Shown: positions 18,701 through 26,206, counted from the stretch's first letter. The stretch: DNA of 64,000 nucleotides from CAVRAZ01 sp963719135 (GCA_963719135.1 CAVRAZ010000006.1:496001-560000), one strand, 5' to 3'. A program made the numbers and translations. The notes: generated from the letters alone by a model not told the origin.

Positions 18701-18838
18701 GGTAAGCAGTTCTTGCTCGATGTTGCTGTTGCCGTCGCGGTCCCGCCAGTGGCCGAGATAGGTATAGCCGAGCGCGTCCTGGAAGAACGCGACCACGCTC
18801 TTCTGTGTCAGGATTTCACGCTGGCCCACCCTCGACAT
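15692..18838 (-). CDS. hsdR: Type I restriction endonuclease subunit R
   Basis: The 1048-residue protein is a complete HsdR. The PD-(D/E)xK nuclease motif is RPDIVVY...VLELK (Asp136, Glu150, Lys152). The SF2 translocase has Walker A TQGSGKS (279-285), DECHR (393-397) and GFTGTP (418-423), followed by later helicase motifs including DKLLTGFDAPPATCLYID and the QAICRVNRL motif VI. The C-terminal helical region binds the methylase complex. It cleaves unmodified DNA after ATP-driven translocation. The start overlaps the RhuM-Fic stop by one base (TGATG). No frameshift or missing motif is seen. Confidence 0.96.
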   Translation of the reverse strand: MSRVGQREILTQKSVVAFFQDALGYTYLGHWRDRDGNSNIEQELLTGWLKRQGYSHKIIQKALFELGKVVALGGSKTLYDANREVYGLLRYGVKVKPEVGEQHVTVWLIDWKNPETNDFAIAEEVRVYGINTKRPDIVVYVNGIALGVLELKRSTVSVTEGIRQNLDSQKKEFIRPFYTTVQLVMAGNGTEGLRYGLIETPEKYWLRWKEADAHPDAGDNPLLRELFQLCDKARLLEIVHDFIVFDAGIKKTCRHNQYFGVRAAQARVRRREGGILWHTQGSGKSLIMVWLAKWIREHVTNSRVLIITDRTELDEQIEKVFKGVDEAIYRTRSGADLVRVLNASEEWLVCSLIHKFGAGEVLSDKDLDTYIEDIKQSLAGGIAAKGDIYVFVDECHRAQSGKLHEAMKALLPNAMLIGFTGTPLLKSDKRRSIETFGPYIHTYKYDEAVRDGVVLDLRYEARDIDQSITSQAKVDQWFELKTRGLSDLAKAQLKQRWGTMQKVLSARDRLSKIIADILVDMETRDRLKSGHGNAMLVSGSIYAACRFFEIFQQTDLAGKCAIVTSYKPSPADIKGEESGEGLTEKLRQYKIYRTMLAAHFNEPEDSAMYKVEQFEQEVKKRFIEQPGQMKLLIVVDKLLTGFDAPPATCLYIDKQMQDHGLFQAICRVNRLDGEDKEYGYIIDYKDLFRSLEGAVKDYTGDAFAGYDQEDVAGLLKDRLEQGRARLEEMREAVKALCEAVSPPRDTADYLRYFCAAESGNAEQLKDNEPRRVALYKLVAAFLRAYANLANEMTNAGYSEAEARAIEAEVGHYEKVREEVKLASGDYVDMKMFEPAMRHLLDAYIRAEESEKLSAFDDLTLVQLIVERGEAAVDALPEGLRKNQEAMAETIENNVRRLIIDEMAVNPKYYERMSELLDALIRQRKQEALDYKAYLAKMVDLTKQVSRPDTQNYPIPINSPARRAMYDNLMAVEGLDEIIYGKCNLADSGADATQRAALALDDAIREVKKAGWRGNKFKEREVRNAIKSVLGDDPLVDTIFEIVKAQRDY

Positions 18839-19833
18839 CAGTCGGTATCCTTCTTTGAGGTGGATTCATACTCCTGAGCCAATAGATGCATGACTAATCG
18901 CACCATCAGCTCCTTGGCCTTGGGGTCGCTCTCGGCAATTAGCAGTGTCAGCGCTGTGAGGCCGTTTTCGTCCAGCGCCAGATGCATCCCTTCCTGGCGC
19001 AGGTATAGCAAGAACAGAAACGCCCCCGAGCGTTTGTTCCCGTCCGAGAATGGATGGTTCTTGATGACGAAATAGAGCAGATGCGCGGCGCGCTCCTCGC
19101 GGGTCATATACAGCGGCTCGCCAAACATGGTCTGCTCAATGTCGCCAAGGATCGCCGCCAATCCGTCGCCTCTATCGCGGGCGAAGAGCCCACTGGCTTG
19201 ACCTCGGTTCCGCAACTCCTCGGCCAACGCGTCCAGTGCCCGCCGCGCCTCCCCGAACGCCAGCACGCCGCGGGCGGGTCGCGCGCCGGCGGGAACGCCA
19301 AGCTTGCCCTCGTCGTAATCCAGCAACAGCCGCCAGGTCTTGGCATAGCCCAGGATCAGCCCCACCACCTCACGGCCAATGTCCGAGACCAGTTGTTGGC
19401 GCACTAATGTCTTGCCCAGCAGATCCACCGCCTGCTCGAGCTCGGCCAGCCCCTGCTGGGCCAGTCGGTGCTCGTTGAGGGAGTAGCCCTGAGTCAGGTG
19501 CTCACGCAACACACGGGTAGCCCATTGTCGGAAGCGGACCCCGCACTGGGACTTGACCCGGTAGCCCACCGAGATGATGACGTCCAGGTTGTAATGTTCT
19601 ATCTCACGTGTGACCTTGCGACGCCCCTCCTGCCGAACCATCCGGAAATTCCGGATAGTTCCCTCAGGATCCAGCTCCGCCTCTGCATAGACGTTGCCGA
19701 TGTGCTCGTTGATGGTCCGCACATCTTTGTCGAAAAGCCCAGCCATCTGCTTCTGGCTGAGCCAAACTGTCTCACCCTCTAACCGAACCTCAACATGCTG
19801 GGACTCGGCTTCGAAGATAACGATGTCACTCAT
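18838..19833 (-). CDS. RhuM-Fic fusion protein inside the type I R-M operon
   Basis: The 331-residue protein has an N-terminal RhuM-like region (residues about 1-125: VWLSQKQMAGLFDKDVRTINEHIGNVY, EIEHYNLDVIISVGYRVKS, FRQWATRVLREHL) and a C-terminal Fic domain. The active-site motif HPFSDGNKRSG (residues 260-270) is complete. Fic proteins usually transfer AMP or another phosphate-linked group to Ser/Thr/Tyr of a target. A clear inhibitory (S/T)xxxE(G/N) helix is not evident by eye. It lies between hsdS (58 bases away) and hsdR (one-base overlap). The start MSDIVIF is preferred to an ATG five codons upstream. Its contribution to restriction is unknown; regulation of the R-M complex or a back-up toxin are possibilities. 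Confidence 0.9.
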   Translation of the reverse strand: MSDIVIFEAESQHVEVRLEGETVWLSQKQMAGLFDKDVRTINEHIGNVYAEAELDPEGTIRNFRMVRQEGRRKVTREIEHYNLDVIISVGYRVKSQCGVRFRQWATRVLREHLTQGYSLNEHRLAQQGLAELEQAVDLLGKTLVRQQLVSDIGREVVGLILGYAKTWRLLLDYDEGKLGVPAGARPARGVLAFGEARRALDALAEELRNRGQASGLFARDRGDGLAAILGDIEQTMFGEPLYMTREERAAHLLYFVIKNHPFSDGNKRSGAFLFLLYLRQEGMHLALDENGLTALTLLIAESDPKAKELMVRLVMHLLAQEYESTSKKDTD

Positions 19834-19891
19834 GTGCCCTCCTGGCATGACTTCTGGCTGTCGGCCCAGTTGTCGTCATCGGGCCGACGAA

Positions 19892-21844
19892 TCACTGTGT
19901 GTGCTCACCGAAAAGCGCCTGGCACTGTTCAATTGCTTCGGCTATTCGGTCATCCGAAAAGATCTCGCGAGACAATTTCGCCTTCCATTCCTGGTCGCCG
20001 GCAATCACTTCCTTTACCGAGCCAACAGCGACAACCAAGCCCTGATCCCGCAGTTCCTTGGCTGCCATATCTACCGTGGCAAGCAGTTCCAATTCATCGT
20101 TCGATTTGTACCGAAATTGCTCCAGCCAATGTCCAGCGTCGGCCCCGTACCACTTCTCGAAATAGGTGATGGCTTGCCCGATATCGCGCCCGGCAATAAA
20201 CCCGCGAAATCTCCCCCTCGTTTGCTCCTTGATATAGCCGTGGTTGATGGCAATCTTCTCCGCGCCGCCGTACCTGGTCTTGGGGTTATAAGGACCGGCG
20301 GCCTTTTTGAGGTAACCCTCAGCCGCTTTCTCATGATAGCGATGGAGCAGATAAGACAGCTTCGTGTAGCGCTTGCGGCCGAGCGGGTATTCGTCACTGC
20401 CAAACTGTTTCGCGAGCATCGAGATCACTACCGCCTCGTTGAAGGCCGGACTGTGAGGTTTGGCTGGTTGCGATTGCGGGACGTCCTGATAGACAGCGAT
20501 TTCCGGATCGACCAGCCGGATACGACCAGTCAGCAACTGCTGCATCATGCCCTGCTTGATGGCTCGGGTCTTGTCGCGGCGGGCTTCGAGGGCCGCGATC
20601 TCGGCGTCCATGTCGGAGACGACGGTGGCGATGGCGGTTTGTTCTCCGATGAGCGGCACCCGCAGGCTAACCTGAGCCAAAGCGGTTGCGCTGATGTGCA
20701 CCACCGCGTCGCCTTGCCCAAGGCTGGCTTTTTGCCTATTCACTTCCGCTGTGTTCAAGGCATAGCCGAGGAAGAGAGAATCGACCCCGCGTGGCCGCAG
20801 GATGACGATATCACCACCCGCGTAGGCTACTATGTCGTGCAAAAAGGCAACACACTTGCCTATTTCCTCCTTCGTCTCGCCCGATCCAGCAAACAGCAAG
20901 TCTCCCTTTTCCAGATGTGTTGCGGTTGCCGCGACCTCAGCCGAAATCCAAGAGCTGAAGGCGCGGATGTAGTTATTGTGAGTGGTGTAGATCTCGCCGT
21001 ATCTCACGCAGGCGAAGGGGCCACTCTGCGCCTGTTCGCGTGTCACTCCGCCGCCTTTTAGGAAAGAACCAATATCCCCTAACCGCTTCGTTTCCCACTT
21101 GCCGCTGAAGCGGGGGAGGCGGGTTTTGCCGACGAGAAGTTGCTGCATGGCAGCCTGTTTGATGGCGCGCTTTTTGGCGATGAGTGCCTCCAGCGCTCCG
21201 AGCAGGCCATCCACATCCGACAAGGCCTCGGCGATGGCGCGTTGTTCCACAGGTGCAGGGAAAGGTATTGAGATACTAAAGAACCGGTATTTAGCGATAT
21301 TTTTCATGCTGCCACTTGTACCAGTAGCAGCTGACTGGAGCATCGACTTAAAGGGTGCGTGACTAAGCAGATAACTCAACCATTTCACACTAGTCTTACT
21401 GCCTGCATACAGATGAGTCATCCACAAGCGATCGGGCAAGTAGAGATCTAGGTAATCCCTATCAACATAACCGCACTCGCCGACCAATTGTGGCGTATTC
21501 ATTCGGCTTACGATGATCGTATCCTTGCGGGGATTCAGTTTCGCTCGCCGAATGTCTTTTGGCGCAATTCTCTTTGATTCGTGCGGAAGGAAGTTTCCGC
21601 CTGAAACAGCTGAGGTCTTTAGAATTGCCTGCTCAAGGGCATATACCTGTAATTCTTCATCAACGGAGTTCACGCTTACACCGGAGTCGAGCCGGTCAAT
21701 TTCATCGGCAAGAGAACGGACGCCCCAATCCTCCGGAATCACCCCCGCCTCAGTTCGCTTGTGACCCGGCGGCACATCGTGCGCCTCGGCCTTTGCCAAG
21801 TAGCCGGGCGATGCCTCCCTGACTTGCATCGCTTCCGTGCTCAT
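19892..21844 (-). CDS. hsdS: Type I restriction specificity subunit S with C-terminal extra domain
   Basis: The 650-residue protein contains two target-recognition domains (about residues 35-215 and 265-405). Each is followed by a conserved spacer helix: EQRAIAEALSDVDGLLGALEALI...AAMQQLLVGKTRLP, and EQTAIATVVSDMDAEIAALEARR...GMMQQLLTGRIRL. HsdS normally ends soon after the second helix (400-470 residues). Here residues about 455-650 form an additional domain (KRYTKLSYLLHRYHEKAAEGYL, KAAGPYNPKTRYGGAEKIAINHGYIKE, RFRGFIAGRDIGQAITYFEKWY, AAKELRDQGLVVAVGSVKEVI). It looks like a winged-helix or Panacea/SocA-like fold; I am not certain. The ATG overlaps the hsdM stop by four bases. Confidence 0.92.
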   Translation of the reverse strand: MSTEAMQVREASPGYLAKAEAHDVPPGHKRTEAGVIPEDWGVRSLADEIDRLDSGVSVNSVDEELQVYALEQAILKTSAVSGGNFLPHESKRIAPKDIRRAKLNPRKDTIIVSRMNTPQLVGECGYVDRDYLDLYLPDRLWMTHLYAGSKTSVKWLSYLLSHAPFKSMLQSAATGTSGSMKNIAKYRFFSISIPFPAPVEQRAIAEALSDVDGLLGALEALIAKKRAIKQAAMQQLLVGKTRLPRFSGKWETKRLGDIGSFLKGGGVTREQAQSGPFACVRYGEIYTTHNNYIRAFSSWISAEVAATATHLEKGDLLFAGSGETKEEIGKCVAFLHDIVAYAGGDIVILRPRGVDSLFLGYALNTAEVNRQKASLGQGDAVVHISATALAQVSLRVPLIGEQTAIATVVSDMDAEIAALEARRDKTRAIKQGMMQQLLTGRIRLVDPEIAVYQDVPQSQPAKPHSPAFNEAVVISMLAKQFGSDEYPLGRKRYTKLSYLLHRYHEKAAEGYLKKAAGPYNPKTRYGGAEKIAINHGYIKEQTRGRFRGFIAGRDIGQAITYFEKWYGADAGHWLEQFRYKSNDELELLATVDMAAKELRDQGLVVAVGSVKEVIAGDQEWKAKLSREIFSDDRIAEAIEQCQALFGEHTQ

Positions 21845-24339
21845 GCCCAGACCAACCCCATCTTCTTGAGGTGCGCCTCGACCTTGCTGCTATACGTATC
21901 CACATCGCGCACCAGTTGCGGCAACGGTTTGGCATAGCGTTCTTCCAGTTCCTTGACGCGGGCGGCGAGGTGTTGGGTGAGGCGCTGCACCTCGCCGTCG
22001 ATGGCAGTCTGGATAGCACCGAACCATTTGTCGTCCACCACCAGGGTCTTGACCTCAGCTTCGCTGAGTTTGGCGTAGTGCTTGAGCACTTTTTCGTCCA
22101 GCGCCGCCTGGGCGTCCTTGACCGCCCTGCTCGCTTCACTCTCGGCCTCGATCAGGTCGAGACAGCGTTCGAGGGCGTAGCGTTCGTCGGCAAATTCGTC
22201 TTGTTCTTTCTGGATTCCGGCTTTCGCCGGAATGACGGCTTTGATCTCACTGAGGCGTGCCTTCACCGCAGCCTTGGTGACCTTGCCCTTGTCGTTGGTG
22301 GCGTCAGAGAGCAGCCCTTCCTCACCGCTATGCTCGTCGACGAATTCCTCCAGTTCGCGCGCAGCGGTTTCCTGCTTCCTCTGCAGTTCATCGATCGCGG
22401 CCTGTTCCTTGGCGAAGTAGCGCGCGACAATCAGGGCCGGTGGGATGAGGTCCATCTTGTATTTCTTGCGCTTGATGGTGAGATCCGGCGTTTCCTTGAT
22501 CTTCTTTTCCTTGTCCTCGATGATGCCGCGCGGTTTGGCGGCCTCAAGCCAGCCGTCGGCGGCGATGAGATAGACATCGTCCTGCATGGTGTCGAACCAG
22601 TAGTCCATCAGGCGCTGGTAGACGTCGTAGCGGCTCAGCAGCGGCAGGTCGGCAAAGCGTGTGAGCAGGTCTTCTGACAGCCGATGGATGATTTGCCTGG
22701 GCAGGTCGTTGATCTTGAGCGCCTTGAGTCGCGCCTCGTGCGCCTTGCGCCATTGTTTGAAGACACCCTTGACCCTGTCGGCATAGGTTTGGAATTCATC
22801 GTTGGCGAGGATGGCGGTCTTGACCTGCTGAGTTTCGATTCTCGGGTTGCTGTAGCCGCCGCGGTTGGCCCGCTTGAACAGCGCCTTACGCAAGGACGGG
22901 TAGACGGTCCAATAGCGTTCAAGGGCGTCGATATCGCGGTTGGGGATACCACCGTTCAGGTGCGCATCGAGGTCGTGCAGGTCCTCCGGCTCGCTGGAAT
23001 CGATGTAGCGCGGGATATTGAGGTTGTAGTCGTTGGCCTTGGAGGCAATCTCACTCACCGGTACCAGGCGCGAGTAGCGCGGCAGTTCGAGCTGGCGCCT
23101 GAACACGTCGACGATCTTGTGGATGTCCTGGGCGCGCAGGCGATTCTTGTTGCCGTCCTTGATGAAGCCTTTGGAGGCATCGACCATGAAGATGCCGCCC
23201 GTTTTCCGATCCAGGCGGGCCTGGGCGTGCTCCTTGTCGATGACCAGGATGCAGGCCGGGATGCCGGTGCCGTAGAACAGGTTCGCGGGCAGGCCGATGA
23301 TGCCCTTGATGAGGCCGCGTTGAATCAGGTTGCGGCGGATGTCGGCCTCCTTGTGGCCGCGAAACAGCACGCCGTGGGGCAGGATGATGGCGCCCTTGCC
23401 GGTGCTCTTGAGCGACTTGATGAGGTGCAGCAGGAAAGCGTAGTCACCGTTCTTGGCGGGCGGGATGCCGTATTCGAAGCGGCCGAATTCGTCGTTTTCC
23501 GGGTGCAGGCCGTTGGACCAGGCCTTGGCGGAGAACGGCGGATTGGCCACGGCAAAATCGAAGGTCCTGAGGCTGTCGTCCCTGTTCTTGAAATGCGGCG
23601 CGGCCAGGGTATTACCGCGCCACAGCTCGGCGGTGGGATGGCCGTGCAGAATCATATTCATGCGCGCCAGGGCCCAGGTGGCGACGTCCATCTCCTGGCC
23701 GTAGATGGCGAGCTTGCCGGTGGCAGCCTCGTCGGCGGCCTTGATGAGCAGCGAGCCCGAGCCGCAGGTGGGGTCGTAGACGGTGGGCTCTTTCAGCTCG
23801 CCCGCGCGCTCCATGCCGATGACCTGGGCCATGATGCGCGAGACCTCGGCCGGGGTGTAGAACTGGCCCTTGCTCTTGCCGCTCTCGGTGGCGAAGTGGC
23901 GCATGAGGTATTCGTAGGCGTCGCCCAGCAGGTCGTCGCCCTCGGCGCGGTTGGCGCGGAAGTCGAGGCCGTCGAAAATGGCCACGAGCTTGGAGAGGCG
24001 GTCCTGCATCTCCTTGCCGGCGCCGAGCTTGCCCTCGTCGTTGAAGTCGGCCTGGTCGATGACGCCCTTCAGATCATTGGCCTCGGCGAGCCGGCCGATG
24101 ATCTTGTTGATCTTGTCGCCGATCTCCTTGTCGCCCTTCAGCTTGACCATATCGGCGAAGCTGCCGCCCCTGGGCACCTCGATGAGCGCGTCGGCCTTGC
24201 CGGCATACTTATCCGACACGTACTTCATGAACAGCAGCGTGAGGACGTAGTCCTTGTACTGCGAGGCGTCCATGCCGCCGCGCAGTTCGTCGCAGCTCTG
24301 CCAGAGCGAACTGTAGAGCTGGGATTTCTTCAGTGCCAT
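21841..24339 (-). CDS. hsdM: Type I restriction-modification methyltransferase subunit M
   Basis: The 832-residue protein has the HsdM N-terminal helical domain (about 1-145), the SAM-binding motif YDPTCGSGSLL (188-198) and catalytic NPPF (266-269), so it is an N6-adenine methyltransferase. QFYTPAEVSRIM is the usual bridging motif. The protein is longer than classical HsdM (about 500-550) because of a long helical C-terminal region (from about 520) rich in charged residues. A REP-like palindrome has inserted within this region in frame (peptide VIPAKAGIQ at about 701-709). It is followed directly by hsdS with a four-base overlap. Confidence 0.95.
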   Translation of the reverse strand: MALKKSQLYSSLWQSCDELRGGMDASQYKDYVLTLLFMKYVSDKYAGKADALIEVPRGGSFADMVKLKGDKEIGDKINKIIGRLAEANDLKGVIDQADFNDEGKLGAGKEMQDRLSKLVAIFDGLDFRANRAEGDDLLGDAYEYLMRHFATESGKSKGQFYTPAEVSRIMAQVIGMERAGELKEPTVYDPTCGSGSLLIKAADEAATGKLAIYGQEMDVATWALARMNMILHGHPTAELWRGNTLAAPHFKNRDDSLRTFDFAVANPPFSAKAWSNGLHPENDEFGRFEYGIPPAKNGDYAFLLHLIKSLKSTGKGAIILPHGVLFRGHKEADIRRNLIQRGLIKGIIGLPANLFYGTGIPACILVIDKEHAQARLDRKTGGIFMVDASKGFIKDGNKNRLRAQDIHKIVDVFRRQLELPRYSRLVPVSEIASKANDYNLNIPRYIDSSEPEDLHDLDAHLNGGIPNRDIDALERYWTVYPSLRKALFKRANRGGYSNPRIETQQVKTAILANDEFQTYADRVKGVFKQWRKAHEARLKALKINDLPRQIIHRLSEDLLTRFADLPLLSRYDVYQRLMDYWFDTMQDDVYLIAADGWLEAAKPRGIIEDKEKKIKETPDLTIKRKKYKMDLIPPALIVARYFAKEQAAIDELQRKQETAARELEEFVDEHSGEEGLLSDATNDKGKVTKAAVKARLSEIKAVIPAKAGIQKEQDEFADERYALERCLDLIEAESEASRAVKDAQAALDEKVLKHYAKLSEAEVKTLVVDDKWFGAIQTAIDGEVQRLTQHLAARVKELEERYAKPLPQLVRDVDTYSSKVEAHLKKMGLVWA
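22214..22233. repeat. REP-like palindrome inserted inside hsdM
   Basis: ATTCCGGC-TTTC-GCCGGAAT is a perfect 8-bp inverted repeat with a 4-base loop, and its flanks (CTGG before, GAC after) match the widespread repeat whose translation reads VIPAKAGIQ or, on the other strand, GFRRNDG. It lies in frame within hsdM. Confidence 0.8.
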
Positions 24340-24455
24340 GCGTTGATCCGTCCGTTTCCCCGAGGGCGCGTTTGGTTCCCTTACTGTTTCTTTCCCGACA
24401 ATGCTGCTACCAAGGGCTTTGCAGCCATTGTCTCAAGCGTACTGGCCTCGGCGCC

Positions 24456-24879
24456 TCATTGCGAATTCATCAGCGCATCGACGCGACCTGCGACTTCTCG
24501 CGCAACGCGCACGAGCGCCGCCACCAGTTGTTCGTCGACATCCACATCACCCTCGTACTCGGCCAGATTGCGCTTGCGGTGCGCCTGGTCGAGGACACGC
24601 CACTGTTCGTTGGGCAGGTCGATCCTGTGTTGCAGGCACTGAAAGATCAGGCAGCGCGATTCCGACCGGTAACCGCGGTGACGGAGTGCCGCCAGGGCCA
24701 GCGCATGGACGGCGTTGTAGGCCAGATCGAATCGACTCTCCAGGCTCAGATCCTTCCACCCCGCGTCCTCGAGCCCACGAAGACCGGAGCGCAGCAGCCC
24801 CTGGGCATTCTGCCTCGGACGGCGGCTGGGCCTTCAGTTTGCCGATGCGGACCAGGTTATCAAGCTGCGGATGGCTCAT
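24456..24879 (-). pseudogene. HEPN-domain protein with one-base frameshift
   Basis: From the ATG at 24879 the frame encodes HPQLDNLVRIGKLKAQPPSEAE, a standard start of HEPN proteins paired with MNT nucleotidyltransferases. One extra base in a run of three (plus-strand GGG at 24803-24805) then moves the homologous sequence to another frame: QGLLRSGLRGLEDA, SRFDLAYNAVHALALAALR, HRKRNLAEYEGDVDVDE, stop at 24456. Without the insertion the protein would be about 140 residues with the HxxRNxAEY motif. Such proteins are toxins or partners neutralised by the MNT protein. The lesion may be an assembly error, since everything else is intact. It overlaps the MNT gene by 20 bases. Confidence 0.75.
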
Positions 24880-25552
24880 GCACCGCGCCGATCAACGTCA
24901 GGTGTTCGCCGGCAAGCACACGGGCAAGAAAGGCGTTGTTGGTTGCCTTCCGATCCGCGAATTCCTTCCTTGTATATAAGGTAGGGCTGATCTTGCGTTC
25001 CAGATCCGCCTCGACCGGCGCCAGCGCCGAATAGATGTCCTCCAGGGTTAGCCCGTCACCGACGATCAGGATGTCTATGTCGCTCGATGCGGTATCCGTG
25101 CCCTTGGCGACCGAACCGTAGAGCACCGCCAGATCAATGCGGTCGGCCAGTGTTGCCAGCGCCTCCCGGATCGGTTCGGCGAGCGCTACCGTCTTTTTCA
25201 CCAGACGGCTCAGTTCCTCGAACACCGGTGAGTCGGGGTTCGCCTGGTAGTGCTTCTGGTTGCCGATACGCTTGACGGTGACGAGGCCGCTGGACGCGAG
25301 CCGCTTGAGTTCGCGCTGCACGGCGCCGGAACCGGAGCCGGTGCGTTCGATCAGTTCGTTGGCGTAGAAGCTGCGACCGGTTTGACCGAAGATCAGGGCC
25401 AGCACGCGTTGCTGGGTGGTAGTGAACAGCGCATCGGCCAGGCTGGTTGGCGCAGCGGGGAGGTCGGCAGCCGCCTTGCGGCGGGCCGGCCGTGACTCCT
25501 TGGTGGCGGTCGATGTACCCATTTCGGGCATATTAATACCCATAACGGGCAT
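24860..25552 (-). CDS. Winged-helix MNT-type nucleotidyltransferase (antitoxin-like)
   Basis: The 230-residue protein joins an N-terminal winged helix (about 40-100: RVLALIFGQTGRSFYANELI, SGAVQRELKRLASSGLVTV) to a minimal nucleotidyltransferase domain. The active-site signature is GSVAKGTDTASSDIDILIVG (Gly146-Ser147, Asp158, Asp160). MNT partners of HEPN toxins act as antitoxins, in studied cases by AMPylating the HEPN protein; the winged helix suggests autoregulation. Two tandem 21-base repeats cover the first codons, so the true start could be 25552 or 25531. The next gene is the frameshifted HEPN gene. It is the first gene of the island operon. Confidence 0.85.
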   Translation of the reverse strand: MPVMGINMPEMGTSTATKESRPARRKAAADLPAAPTSLADALFTTTQQRVLALIFGQTGRSFYANELIERTGSGSGAVQRELKRLASSGLVTVKRIGNQKHYQANPDSPVFEELSRLVKKTVALAEPIREALATLADRIDLAVLYGSVAKGTDTASSDIDILIVGDGLTLEDIYSALAPVEADLERKISPTLYTRKEFADRKATNNAFLARVLAGEHLTLIGAVHEPSAA

Positions 25553-25555
25553 ATT
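25513..25555 (-). promoter_or_regulatory. Tandem 21-base repeats over the MNT start, candidate operator
   Basis: On the minus strand, ATATGCCCGTTATGGGTATTA is followed immediately by ATATGCCCGAAATGGGTACAT. Each unit is itself an imperfect palindrome (TGCCC...GGGTA). They overlap the possible start codons and encode the repeated peptide MPVMGIN/MPEMGTS. The arrangement fits a binding site for the winged-helix domain of the MNT protein. Confidence 0.5.
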
Positions 25556-25786
25556 GCAAGCCTCCAGACAAGAAACATAAAGTTTCAGATGGGAAGCCGA
25601 GACTCTCTAGATTTCAATGACATAGTCTGGCCTGAACGCCGGTGTCTGGGCGTTTACAATGCTTTGACGGGAATCGGGTTTTGCCACGCTCGCTGTTCTG
25701 TTCGAATAGCGGGCCGGGAACTTCCGGGAACTGGCTCGGTGAAGAGTGTCGATACGACTAACCAATTGTTCTTTAGTATGATTTTA

Positions 25787-25832
25787 TGGTGGCCAGGGAC
25801 GGAATCGAACCGCCGACACGGGGATTTTCAGT
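25787..25832 (-). repeat. tRNA-Phe 3'-half direct repeat (right attachment-like site)
   Basis: This 46-bp copy matches the one at 12917-12962 except for one base (C instead of T in the T loop), which here gives the canonical T loop TTCGATT. The tRNA 5' half would be expected just to the right but is missing; the flanking sequence diverges right after GGGGATTTTCAGT. Together the two copies delimit a 12.87-kb element. Confidence 0.8.
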
Positions 25833-25929
25833 ACTGACTAGTGTCACCCACGAGCTATACTTTTCAATTAGTTGCCGGGACGCTCGTTGCTTGAATTGCA
25901 TAACAATGCAGGACTGCGCAGGACTCATT

Positions 25930-26206
25930 CACGCAAAATTCGCGCGATCTCGAACACCAGGCCAAATACCGCGGGCCTGCACTTCTGCCAGTACCCCGAG
26001 CATACCTTGGTACCGAATGTTGCGTGAATTATTGCGGACGACAGGGATCACCGCCGTCGGCTTCGCGTCGTCTGGTCTGCGCGCTCGAAGAACATCAATT
26101 CGACCCGTGTGCTGCTTTTCGAAAATACGCTGAAGTTGACGTCCTCGGGACAAACGGTTGCACCAGGCGGGGAACTGTGGCCAGGTTGTTGTGTTCTTGG
26201 GTCCAT
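25930..26206 (-). pseudogene. Degenerate N-terminal fragment of a glycogen debranching enzyme
   Basis: Reading on the minus strand from 26206, PPGATVCPEDVNFSVFSKSS and TRVELMFFERAD match the N-terminal carbohydrate-binding module of GlgX/TreX-type debranching enzymes. After a frame change near 26065 similarity continues with DDAKPTAVIPVVRNN, then fades. It differs from the intact glgX at 44.7-46.8 kb. A further piece of a similar gene is fused to the truncated phosphoketolase at 27.4-28.7 kb, so a second debranching gene seems to have been broken by rearrangement at the right edge of the island. Confidence 0.65.

Noticed and set aside
25786..26133. Protein beginning MVARDGIEPPTRGFS
   Set aside because: This is the translation of the tRNA-Phe 3' half, a common annotation artefact.
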